Made by a program: the position numbers and the translations under genes
Source: Symsagittifera roscoffensis
Taxonomy: Eukaryota > Xenacoelomorpha > Acoela > Convolutidae
Assembly: GCF_963678635.1 (NCBI RefSeq)
Contig: NC_087067.1
Coordinates: 55,734,456-55,798,455, forward strand
Direction: 5' to 3'
DNA length: 64,000 nucleotides
Part shown: positions 42,836 through 54,656 of the stretch, one piece after another
Numbering within the stretch: the stretch's first letter is position 1
Layout: the number at the start of each line of letters is the position of its first letter
The notes under the pieces: model-generated
Seen by the model: only the letters and a program-made list of their open reading frames with translations
Database searches by the model: none
What the model was told of the DNA's origin: nothing

Positions 42836-43164
42836 GCGCTTAAATTAATCTTAAACTAATGACGTCATTATAGCGCGAAAGTGAAAAAGCTAAAATTAAA
42901 TTTTCTTAGACAAAAGGCCTTGAAAACTACTGTTTTGTCCGATTAAGGTCAGTTTGCCATCAAAATGTTTATAGATTTTTGAGATTGTTGGAAACCGTAT
43001 TACTAAAATGCTAACCGAAAATGTTAAACTCATTGTTGTCAGATATTACTTACTCTTCATAATATCTGTTAAGTTGCCGATAATTTACAGATTTTGAAGC
43101 AAGTTTTTGTAGATCTTACAGGATTCGAGAGTGCGGCACATTTTGGTCCGCCGACCCGGACCAA

Positions 43165-43240
43165 AATTACAGAGCAAGTATCCGTACCTTTACAGAGCAA
43201 GTATCCGTACCATTACAGAGCAAGTATCCATACCTTGCTC
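43165..43240 (+). repeat. Triple direct repeat ACAGAGCAAGTATCC(G/A)TACC
   Basis: Three consecutive copies of a ~23-bp unit lie at the very start of the readable Pao frame, followed by TTGCTCG. It probably arose by slippage after truncation. Confidence 0.85.
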
Positions 43241-43254
43241 GAATCAAACCAATT

Positions 43255-44690
43255 GTGTATAGCTACGCCAATATAGACGAGTATTTCAAGAGTGAGGCCG
43301 ATCCAAACACTTCGCCCGTCGCGGTTCGCCTTCCAATAGGCTGGGTCTTGAGCGGCCCAATGCCGACATCTACTGGTTTGCTTTCGACTTGTTCCAAGTG
43401 CAATACGGATGATACCCAACTAGCTTGTCAAATCAAACGCTGGTATGAAATAGAGTCATACAGAGCCTACAAACAGGTCGACTCCCGTTCAGCCGAGGAC
43501 AAAAGGGCGGCTAAAACACTTGATTCCTCCACTGTCCATGATGGATCAAGATACGCTGTAGGTATGCTCTGGGCAGAAGAATCTATCATGTTGCCAGACA
43601 ATTACCATTCCTCTTTGGTTCAGTTAAAATCCTTGGAAAAACGTTTAGCGAAAGATCCTCACTTGAAGAATCAATACTCAAAAACTATCGAAGATGATTT
43701 GAGTTAAGGATACGTGATTCAAGTTCCTCCCCATAATTTTTCGAACCGCAGCATACGCGAGTGGTATCTTCCTCACCATCCCGTAGTGAACCCAAACAAA
43801 CCTGGTAAAGTGAGGCGTGTCCTTAACAGACCGTCTAAATTCCACGGAACGTCATTGAACAAATCGTTGCTAGTAGGACCCGACCTACTGCAAAACCTTG
43901 TGTTCGTTCTCCTCCGTTTTCGTCAACATCATTTTGCCGTATCGGCTGACATTGAAGGGATGTTCCTACAAGTCGGCGTCCTTCCAGAGGACCAACCATC
44001 TCTTCGTTTTCTGTGGCGGGAGGACCCCACAGCCGATGTGGTTGTACACCAGTACACCAGACATATCTTTGGAGCGAGAGATTCGCCAAGGTGTGCAACG
44101 GACTGCAATGGATAATCAGGCGTTGTTCCCTGACGCAGCGTCCGCAGTTGTAGAGAAATTTTATATGGACGACTATCTAGACTCCTTTGAGAACCCTGAT
44201 GTTGCATTTAAAATGTGTCAAGAGTTGATTACTCTGTTAGCTCCAGGTGGTTTTAAACTAACCAAGTTCATAAGTAACGTAACTAAAATTAATAAAGAGT
44301 TAAACCCGCCCCAAAGCGTGCCGCAACAGGAAAGTAAAAATATTGTAACTTGTGGGGATAATTATTCCCATGTTCTTGGTCTGAAGTGGGACACTATCGA
44401 CGACAATTTCGTCGTAAGCCGTGATGTCAACCGTGAGCTAAAAAATTCGATAACACAGCGAACAGTGTTAAGTTTCGTTTCTACCGTTTTCGATCCCATA
44501 GGTCTCGTAGCGCCTTATACAGTAAGAGAGCGATTATAGTTGAAAGAAATCTGGCGGATTCATGGCCAACAATGGGATGATGAGCTACCCGTTGATATCA
44601 AGACAAAAATTTCTTGCCTGGCACTCTGGTTTGCCTACTCTAGGAAAAATGAGTGTAAAGCGCAGCTACTTCTCCGCACCTTTTGATTGG
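43255..44690 (+). pseudogene. Bel-Pao protease-linker and reverse transcriptase, broken
   Basis: Frame 43255-43707 contains VRLPIGWVLSGPMP, the end of the Pao A17-type protease region, and a linker to LKSLEKRLAKDP. A TAA at 43706 separates it from REWYLPHHPVVNPNKPGKVR, SLNKSLLVGPDLL, LRFRQHHFAVSADIEGMFLQ and LRFLW (43714-44115). After a frameshift near 44.1 kb come FYMDDYLDSF (the YxDD catalytic motif), GGFKLTKFISN, VLGLKWDTID and FDPIGLVAPYTV, then a TAG at 44537. Reverse transcriptase copies element RNA into DNA. Catalytic residues remain but the frame is disrupted. Confidence 0.85.
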
Positions 44691-44699
44691 ATTTAGTTA

Positions 44700-45670
44700 C
44701 ACATGTTCGGTGACAGCCCAGAAAAAGTTTTTTGTGCTGTAGCTTTTCTTCGCGCCCGTGTGAAAACTTCACTCGAAACACAAGTTGCCTTCCTCTTTGG
44801 AAAAGCAAGAGTCGCGCCTATGAAAGCGCTTTCCATCCCGAAGCTTGAACTGCAGGCCGCTTTACTTGCTACCCGCTTGAAGGAAGATGTCCTCAAAGCT
44901 CTAACCATTCCTGTGTCAAACACGTTCATGTGGACTGACAGCACCACTGTGCTCCAGTGGTTAACTCAGGTAGTAAGCAACCCACGTTCGTGGCAAACCG
45001 GATTGGAGAGATTCTGGAAAGTACGACCGTAGACCAGTGGTTTCACGTCTTAAGTGGAGACAACCCTGCTGATACGGGAACCAGAGGAATCTCAGCGGAG
45101 TCCTTAAAAACAAGCAGTTGGGTGAACGGGCCAAGTCTGCTGAAAAGTGGCGAGTGGCCTTTCAAGCCGAGCATAGAAGTACTTAAGAAAATCCGCCTGG
45201 CTGGTCCCGCTTGTGACCTTAATGAAGGTTTAGAGCAGGCCTCTAATTTTTCAAACGTTGGACAAAAACAAAAACAATCCATTTTATTTGCATGGGAAAA
45301 CTTCAGCTCATTTCGTAAACTCCAGCGAGTGGTTGCCTTCATGCTCAGACTTAGTCCGAAACACCGGCACTACCGCACTAAAGTCAAGGAAATAACCAAT
45401 CCGATTGAATTAGAAACCGCCAAACAACGCCTCTTGTTAATTTCCCAAAAAGAATCTTTTGAAGCGGAGTATTTACTCTTGTCCTGCGACAAAATCGTCA
45501 AAAAGTCTAGTGGTATCGCTCAATATGTACCATTTATGGGTCCTGCATTCCTCATTCGTTCAACTGGGCGAATTGGCCTCCTAGTTGAAAATGAATATGA
45601 TGCAAAACACCCCATAATCCTTGATGGAAGGCATTCTCTGGTGAAACTGTTCGTAAGTGATATTCATTAA
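44700..45670 (+). pseudogene. Bel-Pao RNase H-like and connecting region, broken
   Basis: Frame 44703-45032 has APMKALSIPKLELQAALLA and FMWTDSTTVLQWL, the Pao RNase H-type signature. Frame 44957-45670 overlaps it with a frameshift and carries GDNPADTGTRGIS and the HPIILDGRHSLVKLFVSDIH zinc-binding start of integrase before a TAA at 45668. Confidence 0.8.
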
Positions 45671-46775
45671 CGCTATCAGCACCAGTTCGTAGACTACCTG
45701 CGAGCTGTAATTCACTTAGAGTTCGGAATCTTGAACCTTCGCTCTTTATTAAAGTCCATTGAAGTCCACTGCCTTATATGTAGGAAGCGCAAAGCCAAAA
45801 CTGTCACACCTATGATGGCAGAGCTTCCAGTTGAAAGGCTTGGTTACCGCCAGCCTCCCTTCACAAACTGTAGTGTTGATTATTTTGGACCCTTTTACGT
45901 CTCAAAAAGGAGGAGTTCTGAAAAACGATGGTGCTTCCTTTTTACATGTATGACCACAAGAGCTGTACATATTGAGATTGTCTCATCCATGGACACGAGT
46001 TCGTGTGTAATGCGAATCGAAAGATTCATTGCCCGTCGCGGCACTCCATCAGTCATTTGCTCTGATAACGGCACCAATTTTGTGGGAGCCGAGACAGAAC
46101 TCTTGAGTTGTATTCAGTCGTGGAACAATCAAGCACCCTCAGAGCTGGCGAAAAGGGTATTAAGTGGAAATTTAACCACCGGCAGCCCCGCATCACTTGG
46201 GAACGTCTCGTTTGGTGTTGTAAAAGGTATTCTACGCAATAATAGGAAGTAGAAAGCTCACTCCCGAAGTCCTTGAAACAACTTTCTGTCTTGTAGAACA
46301 ATCACTGAACGCTCGACCTATAACATCAGTAAGTGCAAGTCCGGATGGTTTCGAGGTGTTAACTCCTAATCATTTTTTGTTAGGCCGAAATGGTGCTAAC
46401 TTCCCTTCTCTCTCTTTCCAGGAGCAGTTCGACCATCGAAAGCAATATATCCGAGCGCAAAGCTACGCCAACGCAATTTGGAGTCGTTGGCTGCAAGATT
46501 ATGTGCCAGCGCTGAATAAACGCAGTAAGTGGCACTCCGATAGTGACGTTATTTTAAAAACAGGGGATTTAGTGTGGATTGTTGACGAACGCAGCCCAAG
46601 GGGACACTACCCTCTGGCTCGTATAAAAACGCTTGATTACCCAAAAGACAACATAGCCCGATCCGCCGTAGTTACCACCCGCTCCGGGGAGCTAACTCGA
46701 CCGGCCGTAAAACTCGCACCCGTTTTCGCTCCTTTCGGCGCGGAAGACATGGGGAGAACGGATTTTAAACATTGA
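45671..46775 (+). pseudogene. Bel-Pao integrase, broken, first copy
   Basis: CLICRKRKAK completes the H2C2 zinc finger. The core has NCSVDYFGPF (first Asp), FIARRGTPSVICSDNGTNF (second Asp) and, after a frameshift near 46.19 kb, WERLV with the catalytic Glu. The C-terminal frame 46356-46775 reads LTPNHFLLGR, RWLQDYVPAL and TGDLVWIVDE, the usual Pao tail. The last part is repeated at 47362-48621. Confidence 0.85.
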
Positions 46776-48621
46776 AAAATTCTGTTCACAAAATGTGAGT
46801 CTAGTGTTTTATACATGATTTTGTTAAACATTACAAAAATCTGTTCAAAATTGTAAACGGAAATTGCAACGTATAAAGCGAGCAATAAAAAGCACTGTTT
46901 TCTATCCCACTTTTTTTCCGGTTTTAAGCAACTTTATCCCCTCAATTTTTAAACTGATATTAGATTGAAAATAAAATAGCCAAGCTGAAAGGAAATACAT
47001 TTTTTTCTGCCACGTCATTGATTGATTTTTCTATTTTGTCTTATTTCTTGTTTTTGAAAAATCTATTCCTAATCTTAATACATAGGACCCTGGCTTTGGG
47101 ATCCATCCGTTTATGTATTCTTCTAAATTGAATGGCCAGGATTTGTGTTTTACCTAAGATTATTGAACTCTCAATTCTGATATGCTGAAATCAGTTCTCC
47201 ACAATTCCCTCTCTCCATCATTGGCGGGAATTGAAATTTTTGGCTCAAGCTAAACGCCGAAACGACTAAAAAATATACCAGCTCGGGCCAAAAATGTGGA
47301 AATGAAACTTTTTTTTCAGTTTTTATGTGAAAATTATAATGATTCAGTTAATTTATCATTCATTCAGTCGTGGAACAATCAAGCACACCCAGAGCTGGCG
47401 AAAAGGGTATTAAGTGGAAATTTAACCCCCCGGCAGCCCCGCATCACGGTGGTTCTTGGGAACGTCTCGTTCGGTGTTGTAAAAGGGTATTCTAGGCAAT
47501 AATAGGAAGTAGAAAGCTCACTCCCGAAGTCCTTGAAACAACTTTCTGTCTTGTAGAACAATCACTGAACGCTCGACCTATAACATCAGTAAGTGCAAGT
47601 CCGGATGGTTTCGAGGTGTTAACTCCTAATCATTTTTTGTTAGGCCGAAATGGTGCTAACTTCCCTTCTCTCTCTTTCCAGGAGCAGTTCGACCATCGAA
47701 AGCAATATATCCGAGCGCAAAGCTACGCCAACGCAATTTGGAGTCGTTGGCTGCAAGATTATGTGCCAGCGCTGAATAAACGTAGTAAAAGGCACTCCGA
47801 TAGTGACGTTATTTTTAAAACAGGGGATTTAGTGTGGATTGATGACGAACGCAGCCCAAGGGGACACTACCCTCTGGCTCGTATAAAAACCCTTAATTAC
47901 GGAAACGACAACATAGCCCGATCCGCCGTAGTTACCACCCGCTCCGGGGAGCTAACTCGACCGGCCGTAAAACTCGCACCCGTTTTCGCTCCTTTGGGCG
48001 CGGAAGACATGGGGAGAACGGATTTTAAACATTGAAAAATTCTGTTCACAAAAAGTGAGTCTAGTGTTTTATACATGATTTTGTTAAACATTACAAAAAT
48101 CTGTTCAAAATTGTAAACGGCAATTTGCAACGTATAAAGCGAGCAACAAAAAGCACTGTTTTCTATCCCACTTTTTTCTGGTTTTAAGCAACTTTATCCC
48201 CTCAATTTTTAAACTGATATTAGATTGAAAATAAAATAGCCAAGCTGAAAGGAAATACATTTTTTTCTGCCACGTCATTGATTGATTTTTCTATTTTGTC
48301 TTATTTCTTGTTTTTGAAAAATCTATTCCTAATCTTAATACATAGGACCCTGGCTTTGGGACCCATCCGTTTATGTATTCTTCTAAATTGAATGGCCAGG
48401 ATTTGTGTTTTACCTAAGATTATTGAACTCTCAATTCTGATATGCTGAAATCAGTTCTCCACAATTCCGTCTCTCCATCATTGGCGGGAATTGAAATTTT
48501 TGGCTCAAGCTAAACGCCGAAACGAGTAAAAATATACCAGCTCGGGCCAAAAATGTGGAAATGAAACTTTTTTTTCAGTTTTTATGTGAAAATTATAATG
48601 ATTCAGTTAATTTATCATTCA
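46112..48621 (+). repeat. Tandem duplication (~1.25 kb unit) of the Pao integrase tail plus 3' flank
   Basis: 46112-47361 and 47362-48621 match almost base for base, from ATTCAGTCGTGGAACAATCA to TTAATTTATCATTCAT, with a few substitutions and small indels. The joint lies inside integrase coding sequence, so the second unit (C-terminal frame 47616-48035) has no upstream catalytic core. Confidence 0.9.
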
Positions 48622-51600
48622 TCTGAACTCTTAGCTGTACTGTTGGCTTTTATGATTGCCTTGAATTCAAGGCTAGTTTTATTAATTTTTGGTGTTAAAG
48701 TAATTTTTTGTTTTTTACGTCTGGATTTGGGACCACATTTGGGATTTTTTACGAACACATTTCTGAGAAATACAAAACCAAACCAGTTAAGCATAAATGA
48801 CCTTTAACATTTAAACTGTCGAAATGTGTTTTTTAGGGGGTATTGGTACCATAAGGAAGGGGGAATAGTTAACATGATCCTCAAAATTAACAGAAAATGT
48901 TTAAAGCTGTACAATTCGTGCAGATTTAAAAAAAGTTTTATTTTTTACAATTTTCGTAAATCGGTAAATTAATTCCAATCCGCCTTCGATCCGGCAATAT
49001 TTGAAAACGCATCTGCTTATTATCTAATCGGTCAGTATTAACGCTAATGGCCTAGAGTTACTTTCTTACTTTGAGATTTTGGCTCATAGATCATTGGCTC
49101 ATAGTAAGCTAAAATTAATTTCAAGCATCCGGTCCCTCAAGCATGAGGGACGCCATCTGTCGACAGTTAAAGCTTGTTCTCAATGGAATCCCTCATGCGC
49201 GAAGAACCGAATGCGCCAAAATAAAATCAGCCAATCAGATTTCAGTAATCTTAAATTTGGAAATTTCAAATTTCAAAGGACTTAATATTGATACTGGCCG
49301 AATATAAAAACGGCAGAAATATGCAAAAGTTTCAAATTGTCACTGACCGACGCCGAATTGGAACAAATTTTATATTTCAAGGGTTTCGTTATGAAAGAAG
49401 CAAAATATTACTTCATTTAATTCATTTCATTGAATGGCAATTGCTTCTTTTCAAAATTTGACTTTCGGCTAATTTTGTTTTCGGTCCTTCGCTCAGTTTT
49501 TTTGCCCATTTGGTCTTTCGCGCATGAAAAAAGCCCCCCTTGTTCTCGGCGCCGCTTTTTAACTTGTTGCGATCGGGGACCGACCTTCTACCAGGAAAAT
49601 TATAACATGGAGCTTTTATCAGACTCGATAAACAAATTTGATTGACAGATGTAAGGACGCAGTTTAGTCTGCTGTTTAAAACAATGATTTCACGGTTTCT
49701 CAACAAAGTTTTGTTCTAGGCGCTTGCTTTTCAAATCTTCCACTAATTTCAACTAATATTAAATGAGTTATTGCATTGTGGTCTGGTAAAAGGTGAGTCT
49801 GGTAAAAGGTCGGTCTGTTAAAAGACCTAGCCCCGTTCCGATCGGCAAAACATATTTTACATTCTTTCATTGTGTTTTGTATTTTTGCTGGTGTGTGGCC
49901 AGTAAGTTGAAAACCGGGTAAGTAGACAGTTCAGGAAGCAGACAAATTTTGCAAATTTTAAATCTGATTAGCTGAAAAAAGATATGAAGTGTGTTTTTGA
50001 AATATTTTTCAAAACTGTTTAAAATTTTCTTTTTTTTTCAATTGAAGTTTGTTCAGCCTCAGTTGATTTTTGAGCCAATGTAATGAAAAACAAAGATGCT
50101 CGGGTTGACCTCCATACACCGAAAATGCTTATCGTACAATTCCATACATCAAGTGTGTGGGAAAATGCTTGTCATACAATTTTCATACAATTTCTAAAAA
50201 TGGTTGAAAACTGGTATAAACTCGTTTCTGTGGCTGCTTGATTCTAATAAAACAGTCTGGTGATAAAAACTGAGGTTTTCGTTTCTTTGAAAAAAATGCT
50301 TATCATACAATTCCCATATATGGAAAGTGTATGACTGGCATTTTTTTTGATGGCGACGCAAAGTAATTTTGAAAATTTGGCCCAAAATTTTATTTGTTTT
50401 TTTTTTCAACCGCAAATCGAATTTCGTACGCAAACAAACAATTTTCGAAAAAAAATTTTTGCATGCAAAATTGAATATTTTGTGTGCATAACGTAGTCCA
50501 GGATACGATAAAATTGGCTTTTATTTTCTTTTCACTTATATATTTTTTTCAAAAACGCGGAAAATTCCTATTTCTTCTGTATGGGGTGTTAATATATGCC
50601 TTGATCAATGTCTGATAATTTGAAAATTCAAAAATTTAAAATAATCATCATTAAAAAATTCTGCCAAAAAATAAATGTTTGTTACTTTTGTTATATCAAT
50701 TGTAAAAGACAGCCACAATCAGGTCGTTTTCTATGCATTGTCAATGCAAGACCGGCCAACCTTTGGTGTTTCGAGTAACCAAGGTCTTTGTCACTTGTGT
50801 TCGGTTGCAACTACAACCGAAAATTTTTCAGAAACTAAATTTAGAAAGAAAAAATCAAAATTTTTGGTTTATGGAAAAACACACTATCATACAGTTTTCA
50901 TATATGGAAAAATGCTTATCATAGAGTTTTCATACAATTTTCTGTACGTATGGAATTGTATGGAATTGTATGACAAGAAGTTTCTCATATATGGGAATTG
51001 TTTGATAAGAAGTTTTGGTCATCCCGGGAACATAGTTAACAGAAAAAATCTCAGTTTTCGAAATTTGAAGAAAACAATTGATGGCTTTGTAGCGCTTTGA
51101 ATTTCTAGAACAAAATGAGATTGGCAACTTTTTTAAATAAAATTAATCCAATTTGAGGCAACTGAATCATTAGATAAATTTTTAATTTCACTGGGAAATC
51201 TGATAATTAAATAGCCTGCCAATTAATCGATATTAGAAGTCTTTCACGTTTTTTGTGACCATTACAATTTTCTTGTTCGATAGTGAAATTTGCCTCCAGA
51301 ACTGGTTACAGTACAAGTAGCACACAACTTTCCGACCATGGTCTTAGAAAAAAGTTCAAATTAGTTTTTCAAATTTATTTTTCCAGAACTTAGGCGCATT
51401 CACCAAAAAATAATAATCATGAAAAAACTAATTGTTTTAAACTCTAAAAGTGCCAAAAACGTTGATTTGCAAAAAAGGCGCTAAGAAATCAAAAACTACG
51501 TTTACTTGAGTAGAAACAAGTTTTCACGGTTTAAATTAAGCTGAGGAAAGCTATTAATTTTTAGGATAACAAACTATAAGCCTGCTCTCTTGCTTTAATT

Positions 51601-53000
51601 GCTCGAATGAAGACTAAAAATTGAAAAAAAAAACTAAAAATTGTTTTTCTCGATAGCGGAATAACTTTTTTTTCAATTTTTTTGGAGTCAATTGAATTAC
51701 GACTGGAAGGGCTTTTTTTGTACCTGATTTTGCGTGATAAAAAAAAACAAAATATAAAGTTGCTCGACATTTTCCAATTGGTCGGAAAAATCAAAGTCAA
51801 TTCGCGACAAAGTAGAGAAATAGAGAAGTGTGACTTTTTTCAAATAGAGAAGTGTGATTAACAACACTTTGAAAAAATGAAAAAAAAAACATTAATGAAA
51901 AATTCTATATTTTTCCTGGAAAAAATAGACCTGGCCTATTCTGCATAGAGCTAAACAATTTAATTGTGTCCGCTCGGTTAGCAACCCGATATAGTTTAGC
52001 TCCAGTGACAGTATAATTAATAGTATTGGGACCATTGAAAATGAGGAAGAACTTTGTATTCGAATGTTTTTTTTTGCTTTCCGCGCAAAAATACATCATC
52101 CTAAAAACAATCATCGAAATAGTTTGAGTGACATAACATTTCAAAATCCCTTCAGTCGTGATTCTAAAAAACAACTTCCGTCGAGAAAAACTGATTTGAA
52201 ATATTTTTGATTATCGTCTAATTTCGAGCGAGTAACGCAATCGAGTAAAGTTCGTTATAAAGAAACTTACTTTTTTAAAGACATTCAAGCTCACCAAATT
52301 TAATTTTACAAAGAAAAATATTAATCTTTCCTTCTGCGCTTATTTTGCAAAAAAAGTTGTTTTAAAAATTTTTCAGAATTTTGTAAAGAAAAATTATGAG
52401 AAAATTTAAAAGTTTTTTAAAAGTTTTCTCTTCTTTTTTTGCGTGGTATTCATTTTTGTCAAAAGAAATTTTTGTCTAAAATTGAACATAAAAAAATCAC
52501 TAATTGTTTTTTAGAAAAACAAAAAAATTCAATCTCAGAAAAACAGATGAGAAACACAACCCCTAGCTTAAACAAGCTTTTAGTATTTTACGAGGGTTTG
52601 GTAAGCCAAAATACGTGGTTAGCTGCCGACTGATCCGGACACAAAAAAATACCACAGGAAGTTGTAGTTTTGGAAGTACGAAACTACAACATTTTTTTTG
52701 GAAGTACGAAAATTTCAACCTCAAAAAAATACAATCACTAGTGTAAAACTTTTTTTTGACTGTTTTGTGAGCGTTAACTAAAACGACAACATGTGGTTAG
52801 ATAAATATTGATCAGAAACAAAAATGCCAAGAAAATTGTCAAATCTTTTTTTGAGTGATTAAACTGTTTGAATATATAATTTTTCTTATTATAACTGACC
52901 TGATCTGTTAAAAACAAGAATAATCACTTTTTATCATTAAACCAATGCAAAGTAAATTTTGCAAAAGCGACAAAACATGAGCCGAATTTATTTCGCCGAA
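48622..53000. other. A+T-rich DNA without recognised genes
   Basis: Open frames here (for example 50675-51100, plus) have A+T-driven composition and no motif. A set of related motifs (TTATCATACAATT, TTTTCATACAA, CATATATGG) in both orientations lies between about 50100 and 51010 and is listed separately. Confidence 0.5.
50040..51110. repeat. Inverted, degenerate repeat region rich in TATCATACAATT
   Basis: ATGCTTATCATACAATTCCC and variants near 50125, 50170, 50297 and 50885-50910 face inverted copies (GAATTGTATGACAAGAAG, GGGAATTGTTTGATAAGAAG) near 50962-51014. AAAACTGAGGTTTTCG at about 50267 is mirrored by CAGTTTTCGAAATTT near 51053. This suggests an old fold-back element about 0.8-1 kb long. 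Confidence 0.45.
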
Positions 53001-53520
53001 TAAATTTTTTGATAAATCTTTGAACCTTTTTATGAAATCCTAGTTAAAATTAAGAAAAACTAAATTTTTTGATAAATCTTTGAATCTTTTTATGAAATCC
53101 TAGTTGAACAAAATGAACAAAGCTTGAAATTTCAAACTCGTTTTCCTCAATTTATGTTACGATAAGACAAAAAGTGAAGTGCTGCTTAGAACTTCATCTG
53201 AAATAATATGGCGCAATTTTTTCTCCGAAATTCCCAGCCAAAATTTTGGCACAAAAACGGGTCATTTTGGCTTCTTTCAGTTGATCAAGTTTAACGCTGA
53301 AACTACTATGTTAACCGATGAGATATATATATCACAGGAAGCCTCTTACATAGCCCAACAAAGTTCTTGAAGGGTTGAATCTCCAAAACCTGTGAAAAAA
53401 TATTTTTGCTTGATAAACAACAAATGTGATTTTTACTATATAAAACCTGAAATTTTTGCTAAAAAACAATTTTTAAACAATTTACTCAAGTTTTTGGAGA
53501 TTTAACCCTTCTAGAACTTA
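53000..53520. repeat. Copy 1 of a dispersed fold-back element
   Basis: It starts with two tandem copies of a ~55-bp unit (AAATTTTTTGATAAATCTTT ...). The body (ATGGCGCAATTTTTTCTCCG, AACGGGTCATTTTGGCTTC) matches 54657-55270 and 60345-60935. Most of the inverted right arm is missing, but its last bases (TTAACCCTTCTAGAAC) abut the 3' side of the EGF exon at 53541-53939. Confidence 0.75.
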
Positions 53521-53540
53521 AGGAAATCTTTTAAACGAAC

Positions 53541-53939
53541 CGTTTTTGCATGCAGGTTCGTTATCTCTAGTTTCACATGGATCCTCAATATCACAGAAAC
53601 TTCCGACATATCCAGTAGGGCACGCACAGTACAGCTCATTTGTGGCAATAGATCTCTCACATGTGGCCCCATTTTGGCAACTGACAATGTCACATGTTGC
53701 TTTCACGTCGCATCTTGCACCCATCCAGGTCTTAGGACACTCACAGATGCTTGACTGTGGATCAAGACATGAGCCCCCATTCTGGCAGTAGCCAGGAGCA
53801 GAGCAGCTGGAAAAGTGTTGGCATTTGGCGCCAGAGAACCCGTCCGGGGACTGGCACTTGAACAGGGAATCAGCATCACTGGCCGCCAGACACTTTCCTC
53901 CTTTCACACAAGGCTTCATTCTGGTGCAGTACTCCAGAT
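53541..53939 (-). CDS. Notch-ligand-like (Delta/Jagged type) gene, exon with EGF repeats 3-5
   Basis: The acceptor is TTACTTTTTTAG before ATCTGGAGTACTGC; the exon starts and ends in phase 1. With the upstream exon it reads ...CDI-D-LEYCTRMKPCVKGGKC, as after the second EGF of Notch ligands. Four Cys-rich units follow: ...SPDGFSGAKC, then CSAPGYCQNGGSCLD with CECPKTWMGARCD, then CDIVSCQNGATCE with CACPTGYVGSFCD, and the start of another (DPCETRDNEPACKNG). The donor would be AACG|GTTCGT, which is weak; past it the frame stops after six codons. The product would be an extracellular part of a membrane ligand for Notch. The rest of the gene lies left of the exon and is not found in the window. Other multi-EGF proteins remain possible. 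Confidence 0.65.
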
Positions 53940-54252
53940 CTAAAAAAGTAACCCATTTTAAACTTAAAGCACCACAAGTTGTACCTGGTAAATGTTAGAG
54001 TTCAAATGAAGAATCAGACAGTAGTGACATTTTAACTCATTGTATGTTTTCACTGACTTGATGATTTCAATCGATAAAGATTATAACCAACAGATTGTTA
54101 GAAAAAGTGACAATCAATTCAAGTTAACACTGTGTTGTTATGTATTGTGGACAACTTTTAACGCCATTTACGTTTTTTTCTTCGTTGGAGTCTGAAAAAA
54201 GTCTATATTTGTTTGTCTTAATCAGTAGCAAAATAACAAACCGTTTGTTCAC

Positions 54253-54444
54253 CTATATCACAGTGGTTTCCTCCCCAGCCGACCTCACAGGAGCAGGTGG
54301 ATGGCCTGTGTCCGGAGCAGTAGCCGTGTTTGCAGCCAGGTGACGTCACACACTCACCACAGGTGGGGCCAGAGAAGCCAGGGTGACATACACACTTGTT
54401 GGGACCCCCACAGAACCCATTCTCACAGCCCTCGTCACATATTG
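54253..54444 (-). CDS. Notch-ligand-like gene, exon with EGF repeats 1-2 (copy 1)
   Basis: Acceptor GCTTTTTGCAG, donor CACTGTGATATAG|GTGAAC, length 192 nt, phase 1 at both ends (symmetric). The translation is AICDEGCENGFCGGPNKC, then HPGFSGPTCGECV, CKHGYCSGHRPSTC and EVGWGGNHCDI. It fits the first two EGF units directly after the DSL domain of Delta/Jagged proteins, where the first two EGFs are short and atypical and the second ends WGG-x-x-CD. The DSL and N-terminal exons should lie to the right, beyond the window. The exon is identical to 59933-60124. Confidence 0.7.
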
Positions 54445-54656
54445 CTGCAAAAAGCATGCAAAAGATGTAAAATTACAAAACAAATTATAAAGGAGCAATT
54501 TACGATTTGAAAATTTTGAAAAATTAAATAAATTTTAAAGTTGCGGTCTCGTTACTTTTCACACTCGTATCTCGGTCTTCGTTTTCTCTAATCTCATTGG
54601 TTGGTGACATTCTTCTTTTCATGGATCCCGCTTCAGAGCCTAAAACACAGACGAAA

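Larger units (their letters stand above)
43070..46775 (+). mobile_element. 5'-truncated Bel-Pao LTR retrotransposon
   Basis: Pol-derived frames follow in the order aspartic-protease-side linker, reverse transcriptase, RNase H and integrase, all on the plus strand. This is the order of Bel-Pao. Gag and most of the protease are missing. No LTR pair was recognised. Several frameshifts and stops break the polyprotein. Confidence 0.85.

Noticed and set aside
46637-46885. Minus-strand ORFs over the Pao integrase tail (46637-46885, 47897-48130)
   Set aside because: Antisense shadows of the retrotransposon coding region, duplicated with it.
50675-51100. 141-codon plus ORF
   Set aside because: Composition follows the A+T-rich repeat region, and no motif or start context supports it.
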